Positions 1-6,450 of a DNA stretch of 6,450 bases are shown here, in pieces. This DNA is from Magnetospirillum sp. (GTDB lineage: Bacteria > Pseudomonadota > Alphaproteobacteria > Rhodospirillales > Magnetospirillaceae), in contig JACPDP010000051.1 in assembly GCA_016183945.1 (NCBI GenBank), positions 1-6,450 of the forward strand. Direction: 5' to 3'. The notes below the pieces were generated by a model. That model made no database searches. It was not told the origin of the DNA and saw only the letters and a list, made by a program, of their open reading frames with translations. Each line of letters begins with the position of its first letter. Position 1 is the first letter of the stretch. A program made the position numbers and the translations under genes.

Positions 1-1125
<1,125 letters not shown>

Positions 1126-1155
1126 CGTTCGGGTGTCTCCCTTTTGTTGGTTGGC

Positions 1156-1182
1156 CTACGCCTCGGCGGGGGCAGGGCGTAG
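1156..1182 (-). promoter_or_regulatory. Hairpin in the predicted acs leader
   Basis: CTACGCC (1156-1162) and GGCGTAG (1176-1182) form a perfect 7-bp stem around a 13-nt GC-rich loop. It lies between the candidate promoter and the ribosome binding site of acs. No U-run follows it, so it is not an obvious terminator; it could affect mRNA stability or have no role. Confidence 0.3.
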
Positions 1183-1208
1183 AACGTTTCCCCGGTTTTC
1201 AGTCAATG

Positions 1209-1237
1209 ATTATGTTCGACTCCGCCGAACGAGACAA
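1209..1237 (-). promoter_or_regulatory. Candidate sigma70-type promoter for acs
   Basis: On the minus strand a -35 element TTGTCT (1237-1232) and a -10 element CATAAT (1214-1209) are separated by exactly 17 nt. Each hexamer matches the consensus at 4-5 of 6 positions. The predicted start near 1202 gives a leader of about 77 nt before the acs ATG at 1125. It is the only well-spaced promoter seen between the Rieske stop (1277) and acs. No FNR-type box was seen overlapping it. Confidence 0.55.
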
Positions 1238-1276
1238 GTCCGGCGCGCCGAAGCACGAATGAATTGACCCCGTTGG

Positions 1277-1623
1277 CTAGGGGGCGCGCAATCTTACGAA
1301 AGGGCTAGGCGGTATAGCCGGCTCCGCGGCATACAACTCGCCATTTTGGACTATGACCGGATAGGGCTCCAGCGAGCGCCCGGCGCAGGGTCCCCAGACG
1401 CACAGGCCGCTGTCGATGTGGAATCGGGCGGCGTGGTTGGCGCACAGGATGTGGCTCTTGTCGAGATCGAGCCCAGATGCGGGCAGGAATCCACATAGCC
1501 GAACACCTCCCCGTCGCGGCGCACCACGAACACCTTGACGCGCTGCCCGCCATGCGTGACGGCGAACCCTTTGGCGCCGGGGTCGGGGATGTCGGAAAGA
1601 AGGCAGAGGGGAGCGGCGATCAT
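1277..1623 (-). pseudogene. Rieske-type [2Fe-2S] ferredoxin-like protein, frameshifted
   Basis: A small soluble Rieske protein would carry a [2Fe-2S] cluster held by C-x-H and C-x2-H motifs and act as an electron carrier. From the ATG at 1623 the first frame reads MIAAPLCLLSDIPDPG... to DSCPHLGS, with the first motif C47-P-H49 (codons 1485-1477). Reading on in that frame is nonsense. The adjoining frame supplies LDLDKSHILCANHAARF with the second motif CANH (1444-1433), then GPCAGRSLEPYPV and NGELYAAEP, to a TAG at 1279-1277. The frame change lies at about 1465-1474. Only about 11-12 residues would separate the first motif's His from the second motif's Cys, whereas relatives as I remember them have nearer 20. 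A deletion of some 26-29 nt therefore fits better than one lost base (inference). The start has no clear Shine-Dalgarno, and an in-frame TGA lies just upstream. It follows regA on the same strand behind a terminator. It could be a true pseudogene or an assembly error. Confidence 0.78.
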
Positions 1624-1679
1624 TTTGCGGACCCGTCGTCAAGTTCTTGCTGCACCGGGAATTGCGATATCCGCAGCCT

Positions 1680-1701
1680 AAAAACGCGACCCACCCGTCG
1701 C
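1680..1701 (-). terminator. Rho-independent terminator after regA
   Basis: On the minus strand a GCGAC / GTCGC 5-bp stem (1701-1697 with 1690-1686) closes a 6-nt GGGTGG loop, and a run of five T follows one base later (1684-1680). It starts 7 nt past the stop codon of the Crp/Fnr gene. The stem is short but GC-rich, and its position is right for ending that transcript before the Rieske gene. Confidence 0.6.
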
Positions 1702-1707
1702 TGCGGT

Positions 1708-2442
1708 TCAGTAACAGCTTCGCCGGGCGGCAACGTCGCTGGTCCAGCCGCCAGGGCCGCCTTCCGCGGCGGCGATGGTGATCTCGTGACCCCGGAACCT
1801 CAACTGGCCGGCCTTGGCCAGGCGTCTCAACAGCCGCGACAGGCTTTCCGGCGTGATGCCCACCAGCGCGGCGAAATCCTGCCAGGTCATCGGCAGCGTG
1901 AAGGCCAGGTCGCCATCGGCGTTCCGGCGCCCCAACTGCATCCCCAGCGAATGAAGCTGAGCCAGAACCAGGTCGGGGAATTCGGAGCCGCAGATCCGCA
2001 GCATGGAGTCTTCCGAGCGCCGCATCAGAGCGCTGCCCAGCCCGATCATGGCCAGGCCGAAGCGCGGCGACTGGCGCGCCGCCGCGACCAATCGCTCGCG
2101 GGAGATCAGGCAGGCGGTGACGTCGTCGAGCGCTCGGGCCGCGCTGGTATGGCTCTGGGCGCTGGTCAGGTCGATGAAGGGAAACAGTTCTCCCGGCTGC
2201 ACCAGCCGGACGATGACGCGATTGCCCTTTTCACTGACGCGTTCGAGGGCGACGAGGCCGGTGCACAGAATGAAGACGCCGTGGATGATGTCGTCCTCGT
2301 GGTAGATGAATTCCTTTCTCGCGGTCTTGACGACGTTCATCCGCCCGGCGAACTGGCAACATCCGCCGTCGCGCAACGACTGGTGCAACTGGCAGTGCTG
2401 CTGGAACTTGCATTTCGGGGCGGCCAATTGGTGGATGCTCAT
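1708..2442 (-). CDS. Crp/Fnr-family transcriptional regulator with N-terminal cysteine cluster (RegA)
   Basis: Cytoplasmic DNA-binding regulator of 244 residues, normal for the family. A cyclic-nucleotide-binding-like beta-roll spans about residues 35-120 (KEFIYHEDDIIHGVFILCTGLVALERV). A dimerisation helix spans about 123-150, and a winged helix-turn-helix about 180-225. The recognition helix ITPESLSRLL carries E199-x2-S202-R203, the E-x-x-S-R signature that in FNR reads TTGAT-type half sites. The cAMP-contact motif of CRP is missing, so it probably does not bind cAMP. Cysteines C11, C17, C28 and C29 cluster at the N-terminus. C111 falls in DDVTACLIS, the place of E. coli FNR Cys122. An Fe-S or redox sensor is plausible, although the spacing is not that of classical FNR. 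The start at 2442 is the only one that keeps the cysteine segment; it lacks a clear Shine-Dalgarno, and Met35 is the next ATG. The gene is divergent from the sensor gene with a palindromic operator between them. Its paralogue RegB lies at 5323-6057. Confidence 0.9.
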   Translation of the reverse strand: MSIHQLAAPKCKFQQHCQLHQSLRDGGCCQFAGRMNVVKTARKEFIYHEDDIIHGVFILCTGLVALERVSEKGNRVIVRLVQPGELFPFIDLTSAQSHTSAARALDDVTACLISRERLVAAARQSPRFGLAMIGLGSALMRRSEDSMLRICGSEFPDLVLAQLHSLGMQLGRRNADGDLAFTLPMTWQDFAALVGITPESLSRLLRRLAKAGQLRFRGHEITIAAAEGGPGGWTSDVAARRSCY

Positions 2443-2473
2443 GTTCGTCGATCAGTCGATGCGCGATGGCCCC

Positions 2474-2479
2474 ACTCTA
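2474..2479 (-). promoter_or_regulatory. Possible -10 element of regA
   Basis: TAGAGT on the minus strand matches TATAAT at 4 of 6 positions and predicts a transcript start near 2467, 25 nt before the regA ATG. The centre of the palindrome at 2503-2516 would then lie near -42.5, about where class II FNR/CRP sites sit. No -35 hexamer is present, as expected for an activator-dependent promoter. A 4/6 match alone is weak evidence. Confidence 0.3.
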
Positions 2480-2502
2480 GGCCGGTCGCCGCGGGCAAAA
2501 AC

Positions 2503-2516
2503 TTGACAGGTGTCAA
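2503..2516. promoter_or_regulatory. Crp/Fnr-type operator, perfect palindrome TTGACAGGTGTCAA
   Basis: Two perfect 6-bp arms, TTGACA and TGTCAA, flank GG. Read as a family site it is TTGAC-N4-GTCAA, which has the FNR/NNR/DNR architecture (FNR itself is TTGAT-N4-ATCAA). It is the only such perfect site I noticed in the window. It sits between the divergent regA gene (start 2442) and the sensor gene (start 2606). Both flanking regulators have the E-x-x-S-R recognition helix expected to read TTG-type half sites. Binding by either of them is inferred. Confidence 0.72.
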
Positions 2517-2539
2517 CGAGCCATCCGCGTGGCGGAGGG

Positions 2540-2545
2540 CAGAAT
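2540..2545 (+). promoter_or_regulatory. Possible -10 element of the sensor-regB operon
   Basis: CAGAAT matches TATAAT at 4 of 6 positions. It predicts a start near 2552 and a leader of about 54 nt before the ATG at 2606. The operator centre would be near -42.5, mirroring its position relative to regA. No -35 hexamer is correctly spaced from it. Tentative. Confidence 0.28.
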
Positions 2546-2605
2546 TCGCACCGGCGATCGGCAAAGACTGCTAAGATTGCCGAGCGGGGCAAGCCGGAAG
2601 CGAAT

Positions 2606-5341
2606 ATGGCGCCTTTGGAATGGAACGAAGGGCTGGTCGTCGGGGTCGAGAGCATCGACTCCAGCCACCGCTTCCTCATCGATCTTCTCGACCGAGTCCA
2701 CGCAGCACGCGACTGCGGCAACGGCAATGCATGCGCGCGCCTGCTCCGTGAATTCCTCACCGCCTTCGCCAGGCACATCGAGGAAGAGAATGGCCTGCTG
2801 TCGGGATTTGGATATCCGGACGTCCCACGGCGTCGCTCCGAATACATGACGTCGCAGGCGGTGGTCAGTGCCCGCCCATTGGACGACGACGACATCGAAC
2901 TGATCGGCCAGATCGTCGATTATTGCCATGCCTGGCTTTTGGACCATCTCGTCCGCCAGGACGAACCGCTGCGGATGTTCTTCGCCCGGTCGGGACATCC
3001 GAAGCGGCGGCTGGGCTCGAAGTGGCGTCGGCTGGATATCATAACCCTGCGGTGGCGCATCGCCCTGCTCGCAGCCGTTCCGCTGGTGGCGCTGGTGGTC
3101 CTGGCCGTCGCCGCCTTCGGTCACCTGAAGGACACCGCCCAGTCCATGGTGCTGGCGCACCAACTCAACGAGCTTAATGGCCAGGTCGGGACGTTGGTGC
3201 ATGAACTGCAACGGGAGCGGGGCCTCTCCACCCTCTACATGTCCGACCGCTCGACCGACCGGCACATTTTGGATGAGCAGATCAAGCGCACCGACCAGGC
3301 GCATGGGCGCTTCGATTTGGCCGTGGCGGGCGTGCTGGACAAGCTGCCTCCGGGAGCGGCCAGGGAGCGGATCGAGGCGTCCATCATGTCCCTCGACATC
3401 ATTCCCGAGATTCGGGGCGACGTGGCCGAGCGCAGTTTCGACGCCATCCAGAGCATGGATATCTACACGACCGCCATCGACGACCTGACTGCGGTGGTTC
3501 CCGACGTCATCCGCATCATCCTGCCGTCCAATTTCAGCAAGAACACCTTCGCCTACATGCTGCTCCTCGAAGCCAAGGAGCGCGCCGGCCGGGAGCGGGC
3601 GGTCGGGGTGGCGCTGCTGGCGCCGGGCGCGCCGATCCGTTTCAAGCGCGACATCAAGGAACTGGCGGCCGAGCAACGAGCCCTGATCGAGGCCTTCACC
3701 GCCCTGGTGCCGCCGGAGATGGCGGCTGCCTTCCAATCGGCCGGCGATGCCGAGCAGGGATCCTTGGCCATCATGCGCCGGAGTCTGCACAGCGGCGAGA
3801 CCGGGGGCATTTCGCCGTCGGATTGGTTCGAAACCGCCAGCGACCGGATCGACCGCATGGCGGCGGTGCAATCGGCGATGTTCCAGCAAATGACCGCCGA
3901 CGTCGAGGGACTGCAACAGACGGCGGTCGACCGGGCCATTTGGCTGGGCGGCGGATTGGTGGCCCTGGTGCTGTTGGCTTTCGCCATGGTCGCCGGGCTG
4001 GGCTGGACGGTCCTGCCGCCGCTACGCCGACTCGGCAGCACGTTGAAGCGGCTGGCCGAGGGCGAGCGGGCATTTCGAATCCCCGGCCTCGCCAGCGGCG
4101 ACGAACTGGGCGACATCGCCCGGCGGGTGCAATTGCTCCAGGAACGGCTGGTGCAGGGCGACCTGCTGGAAGCGCGGCGCTGGACCGAGAACGCCGAGCG
4201 TCTGCGTTCGGTCACCGACCATCTGCCCGGAGTGGTGTTCCGCATCGCCCAGCCCCAGGGGCGCAGCATCTTCCTGGCCTGCGTCAGCCACAAGCTGCGC
4301 GAGATCACCGGCCTTTCCCCCTCCGAGGTGGTGGACATGCCGGTGAGGAGCATTCTCCGCCGCGTCCTGCTGCCGCAGGATCGGACAACCGTCTTCCATG
4401 CGCTTCATCGCGCCGGCGTCCGCCCGGTGGACATCGAGTTCCGGGTCCGCCCGGGCTTCGACGGGCGGGTGCGCTGGCTGCGCGTGCTGGCCTCGCCGAC
4501 CCGCACCGAGCAGGGAGTGGTCTGGGACGGCGTCGCCCTCGACGTCAGCGGCCTGCGGCGGGCCGAGGAGGAAAAGGCCCGCATTGCCGCCGAACTCAAT
4601 CGGGTCTACCAGTTGCAGGCTACGGCGCAACTCACCGGCGGCATCAGCCGAGACCTCGATGCCATGCTGCAGCCTGTGCTCGAACACGCCGAGCGGATCG
4701 CCCAGGCCATCTCGCCCGACTCCCCGGCCTACCAGGATGTGGTGGCGATGCTCAGGGCGACTCGCGAGGCCCGGCGGCTCGGCGACCAGATCGCGTGCAT
4801 CGGCGGCAACGACGGCCAGCCCCGTTCGCCCGTGGATGCCGTAGGCGTCGTCGGCCGCTATCTCGAAACGCTGCGCCCGGCCCTGCCGGCCAATGTGGCG
4901 CTCGAATCGGAACTCGACGGTGTCGGGTGTCTGGTGGCAGCCAGCGAGGCGGAGATCGAGCGGATCGCCGCCAGCCTGTGCGCCTATGCCATCGGCGCCC
5001 TCAGCCACCAGGGCGGCGTGCTCACGGTGCGGACCTCGGCGGAGGACACACCCTTGGGCCGCCAATTGGCGATCAGGATCGGCGATTCCGGACGCGGTGT
5101 GGAAAAGGAAGCCCTGGCCCGCGTATTTTCGTCGCGCTATTTTCCGGCGGTGAGCGAAGCCGGTGACGAACTCCGCCTGGCCATCGTGCAAGCCATCATC
5201 GCCCGCTGCGGCGGTCGGCTGGAAGCGGCCACCCGGCCGGGCCGCGGCACCGTGTTCGAAGTCCACTTGCCGACCCAAGAGCCGAAAGTGGACAATGTCA
5301 TCGTCTTGCGGGGGGAGCCGAAATGGCTGCAATCCCGGTGA
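2606..5341 (+). CDS. Membrane sensor: hemerythrin-like / NIT / HAMP / PAS / degenerate histidine kinase
   Basis: A 911-residue membrane protein. The start is ATG 2606, preceded by GGAAG at 2596-2600; an upstream in-frame GTG at 2510 lies inside the operator. Domains in order: a cytoplasmic hemerythrin-like helical bundle (1-125; H21, H57, E61, H114 and D119 kept, R76 and Y80 where two His are expected); TM1 (about 149-171); a periplasmic NIT nitrate/nitrite-sensing domain (about 190-430, hallmark HELQRERGLS at 199-208); TM2 (445-467); HAMP (468-518, IPGLASGDELGDIARR); PAS (530-650); and a C-terminal NtrB-like kinase region (655-890). In that region QLTGGISRDLDAML has R682 at the phosphoacceptor His, SLCAYAIGAL has Y794 at the N-box Asn, G1 is kept (DSGRG, 827-831), and G2 is GDELRL instead of G-x-GLGL. 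Autophosphorylation is therefore unlikely. No response regulator is visible nearby; regB overlaps its 3' end, so co-transcription is near certain. Ligands are inferred from the families: nitrate or nitrite for NIT, O2 or iron for hemerythrin. Confidence 0.92.
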   Translation: MAPLEWNEGLVVGVESIDSSHRFLIDLLDRVHAARDCGNGNACARLLREFLTAFARHIEEENGLLSGFGYPDVPRRRSEYMTSQAVVSARPLDDDDIELIGQIVDYCHAWLLDHLVRQDEPLRMFFARSGHPKRRLGSKWRRLDIITLRWRIALLAAVPLVALVVLAVAAFGHLKDTAQSMVLAHQLNELNGQVGTLVHELQRERGLSTLYMSDRSTDRHILDEQIKRTDQAHGRFDLAVAGVLDKLPPGAARERIEASIMSLDIIPEIRGDVAERSFDAIQSMDIYTTAIDDLTAVVPDVIRIILPSNFSKNTFAYMLLLEAKERAGRERAVGVALLAPGAPIRFKRDIKELAAEQRALIEAFTALVPPEMAAAFQSAGDAEQGSLAIMRRSLHSGETGGISPSDWFETASDRIDRMAAVQSAMFQQMTADVEGLQQTAVDRAIWLGGGLVALVLLAFAMVAGLGWTVLPPLRRLGSTLKRLAEGERAFRIPGLASGDELGDIARRVQLLQERLVQGDLLEARRWTENAERLRSVTDHLPGVVFRIAQPQGRSIFLACVSHKLREITGLSPSEVVDMPVRSILRRVLLPQDRTTVFHALHRAGVRPVDIEFRVRPGFDGRVRWLRVLASPTRTEQGVVWDGVALDVSGLRRAEEEKARIAAELNRVYQLQATAQLTGGISRDLDAMLQPVLEHAERIAQAISPDSPAYQDVVAMLRATREARRLGDQIACIGGNDGQPRSPVDAVGVVGRYLETLRPALPANVALESELDGVGCLVAASEAEIERIAASLCAYAIGALSHQGGVLTVRTSAEDTPLGRQLAIRIGDSGRGVEKEALARVFSSRYFPAVSEAGDELRLAIVQAIIARCGGRLEAATRPGRGTVFEVHLPTQEPKVDNVIVLRGEPKWLQSR
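5310..5317 (+). promoter_or_regulatory. Ribosome binding site fixing the regB start
   Basis: GGGGGGAG ends 5 nt before the ATG at 5323, inside the last codons of the sensor gene. This strong, well-spaced site supports the 19-nt overlapping start and suggests translational coupling. Confidence 0.7.
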
Positions 5342-6057
5342 TCGGCGCCAGGGACGGCCGGCCCGGCGAGACCGGGGACGCGGGTGGCGGCGATCTCGTC
5401 GACCTGCTGCAGGAGATTTTCCCGGCCGAATGCGCCAAGCCGTTCAAGGCCTGTCGCCGCTCATACATCTTCCACCAGGGCGACCCCGCCACCGCCGTCT
5501 ATTGTTTGGTGGCGGGCACCGTCGCGCTGGAACGCCTCGACGAGGACGGCCGTATGGCCATCCTCGGCATCATTCAGGCGGGAACCGTGCTGGCGTGGCA
5601 GGACCTGCTGGAGGGCGGCAGCCATCGCAACAGCTCCGAGGTCCTGGCGCCCTGCTCGCTGTTGCGCATCCCGGCGGCCACCTTCCAGCGCGGGCTGCGC
5701 GAGGACCCCCGGCTGGGGGCGGCGCTGATGCGTCAGGCGCTGGCCCAGGTCTATGCCTATGAGCAGCACATCATGCGGCTGTCGACGCTTGAGGTTCCCC
5801 AGCGGCTCTACTCGACTCTGTGCGCCATGGCGGGGCCGGCGCCGGCCGAGGACGGCACGGTCGAGTTCTCGGTGCCGCTGCTCAAGCGCGACCTCGCCGC
5901 GATGATCGGCACCTCGCCCGAAGGGGTTTCGAGGGGCATCCGCCGCCTGGAGGAAGCGGAGATGGCGGAATTCTCCGGGCGCAATGTCCGGCTGCGGGTA
6001 CAGGGCAGGGACGGCTCCCAGGATGGCCTCTCCCGCCGCCGTCGAGACGGTCGCTGA
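5323..6057 (+). CDS. Crp/Fnr-family transcriptional regulator (RegB)
   Basis: Cytoplasmic regulator of 244 residues, the same length as its divergent relative RegA. A cyclic-nucleotide-binding-like beta-roll spans about 40-120 (IFHQGDPATAVYCLVAGTVALERLDEDGR). A dimerisation helix spans about 125-152, and a winged helix-turn-helix about 183-225. The recognition helix TSPEGVSRGIRRL has E200-x2-S203-R204, the FNR-type signature. The CRP cAMP-contact motif is not recognisable. It lacks RegA's N-terminal cysteine cluster but has C37, C44 and C61, and C111 at the place of E. coli FNR Cys122. Like RegA it has a D-L-x4-S-H stretch after the glycine of the roll (DLLEGGSH), so the two look like members of one subfamily. 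The first 25 residues are Gly/Asp-rich and probably disordered, and the last 15 form a basic tail. It overlaps the sensor stop by 19 nt, so the two should be co-expressed and probably work together. Which signal it senses cannot be told from sequence. Confidence 0.9.
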   Translation: MAAIPVIGARDGRPGETGDAGGGDLVDLLQEIFPAECAKPFKACRRSYIFHQGDPATAVYCLVAGTVALERLDEDGRMAILGIIQAGTVLAWQDLLEGGSHRNSSEVLAPCSLLRIPAATFQRGLREDPRLGAALMRQALAQVYAYEQHIMRLSTLEVPQRLYSTLCAMAGPAPAEDGTVEFSVPLLKRDLAAMIGTSPEGVSRGIRRLEEAEMAEFSGRNVRLRVQGRDGSQDGLSRRRRDGR

Positions 6058-6377
6058 TCCGCCGGGACATTCTTATCAAAAGGCTCGACTCGCAGACCGT
6101 ATTGATCCAGCCACGCCTTCGCCGTCATGCCCGTGCTCGTCACGGGCATCCACGCCGTTCCACCTCACGGGCAGTGGAGGAACGGCACGGCGTGGATGGC
6201 CGGAACAAGTCCAGCCATAACGCTATGCCATTGATATTACGCCAATCTGAAGCGTCAATACGGTTTGCGAACAGAGCAATCGGGTGAAAGGCAATCAACC
6301 TCCAACTTTCCCGTCATGTGTGGACGGCCCCTGGGTTGCAAGGGAAATGTGACTTGATGTCCGCCGGTCTGGGGCAG
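6058..6377. other. Noncoding stretch downstream of regB
   Basis: I see no convincing gene here. Codon bias and protein-like sequence stop at 6057, and the short frames that continue look like shadows. The stretch holds a long imperfect palindrome at 6123-6222. After it (6223-6377) comes lower-GC sequence without recognisable RNA genes, promoters or operator boxes. Confidence 0.6.
6123..6222. repeat. Imperfect palindromic intergenic repeat of about 100 bp
   Basis: Left arm about 6123-6166 and right arm about 6174-6222 are inverted copies. The core ATCCACGCCG (6148-6157) pairs perfectly with CGGCGTGGAT (6188-6197). The outer parts also pair, with scattered mismatches (CGTCATGCC at 6124-6132 against the end at 6222). 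The pattern of CGTCATG, then a CCGG-type segment, then GGGCATCCACG resembles palindromic repeats that occur in many copies between genes in alphaproteobacterial genomes (recalled, not searched). As RNA it would form a long hairpin, so it may also limit read-through or stabilise the 3' end of the sensor-regB transcript. No transposase is present, so it would be a non-autonomous element. Confidence 0.72.
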
Positions 6378-6450
6378 TCATGTGTCCGGCCTGTTTGCGC
6401 GGTGCACCTGACCGCTGGCCATGATGTGATCCGCGAACCGCTCCCAAATC
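6378..6450 (-). CDS. Possible C-terminal tail of an unidentified gene, cut by the right edge
   Basis: On the minus strand one frame enters from the right edge and reads 23 codons (IWERFADHIMASGQVHRANRPDT) to a TGA at 6380-6378. The composition looks protein-like (W, F, H and an ordered basic tail), but the piece is too short to assign to a family. The other minus frame through here also stays open for a while, so the frame choice is uncertain. No function is proposed. Confidence 0.35.
   Translation of the reverse strand, partial: IWERFADHIMASGQVHRANRPDT

Noticed and set aside
2503..2508. TTGACA as an ordinary -35 hexamer
   Set aside because: No -10-like sequence lies 16-18 nt downstream (2525-2531 is GC-rich), and the hexamer is one arm of a perfect palindrome.
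1477..2574. Plus-strand open frame of 365 codons across the Rieske and regA genes
   Set aside because: It is antisense to two recognisable genes, and its product has no recognisable domain and shadow-like composition.
2510..2605. Upstream GTG start at 2510 for the sensor gene
   Set aside because: It lies inside the operator palindrome, has no Shine-Dalgarno and adds 32 residues without family resemblance. ATG 2606 has a good ribosome binding site and starts right at the hemerythrin-like fold.
2513..3916. Minus-strand open frame of 467 codons opposite the sensor gene
   Set aside because: The plus strand encodes recognisable hemerythrin and NIT motifs here. The antisense product is a compositional shadow, as are the minus-strand frames at 4022-5332 and 3553-4353.
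3823..5166. Plus-strand +1 frame of 447 codons inside the sensor gene
   Set aside because: Its product is an R/G/P/A-rich, low-complexity shadow. The sensor frame carries clear HAMP, PAS and ATPase motifs over the same bases.
6312..6392. Repeated GTCATGTGT followed by a GGCC-type segment at about 6313 and 6377, as possible insertion-sequence ends or direct repeats
   Set aside because: Only 9 bases match exactly, and no transposase or terminal inverted repeat goes with them; chance is likely.

Overview
The window is GC-rich and gene-dense, with the codon use and gene families of an alphaproteobacterium. The style of the proteins (a hemerythrin-fused sensor, FNR-like regulators) and a dispersed palindromic repeat suggest a Rhodospirillales/Magnetospirillum-like organism. 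This placement is an impression from sequence style, not a database result.

Layout. The left end (1-1125, minus strand) is the N-terminal 375 codons of acetyl-CoA synthetase, with a good sigma70-type promoter upstream at 1209-1237. Next (1277-1623, minus) is a small Rieske-type [2Fe-2S] protein gene whose two cluster-binding motifs lie in different frames, so it is broken or carries a sequencing error. Upstream of it is a Crp/Fnr-family regulator (1708-2442, minus; here RegA) with an intrinsic terminator just past its stop. RegA diverges from a plus-strand pair: a 911-residue membrane sensor (2606-5341) and a second Crp/Fnr regulator (5323-6057; here RegB) overlapping it by 19 nt. The right end (6058-6377) is noncoding and carries a roughly 100-bp imperfect palindromic repeat. 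The last 73 bases hold the possible C-terminal tail of an unidentified minus-strand gene.

The most interesting part is 1708-6057. The sensor reads hemerythrin-like / TM / NIT (nitrate-nitrite sensing) periplasmic domain / TM / HAMP / PAS / histidine-kinase-like. Its signalling residues are degenerate at several independent places: two of the seven hemerythrin iron ligands, the phosphoacceptor His, the N-box Asn and the G2 box are all lost. It therefore looks like a pseudokinase that senses or scaffolds rather than a normal phosphodonor, and no response regulator is visible nearby. It is flanked by two related FNR-like regulators, both with the E-x-x-S-R recognition-helix signature of FNR. A perfect palindrome TTGACAGGTGTCAA sits in the divergent promoter region.

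Working model (inference): RegA, and perhaps RegB, bind this operator and control both transcription units in response to oxygen, nitrogen oxides or redox state, with the membrane protein adding a nitrate/nitrite or O2 input through a non-canonical output.
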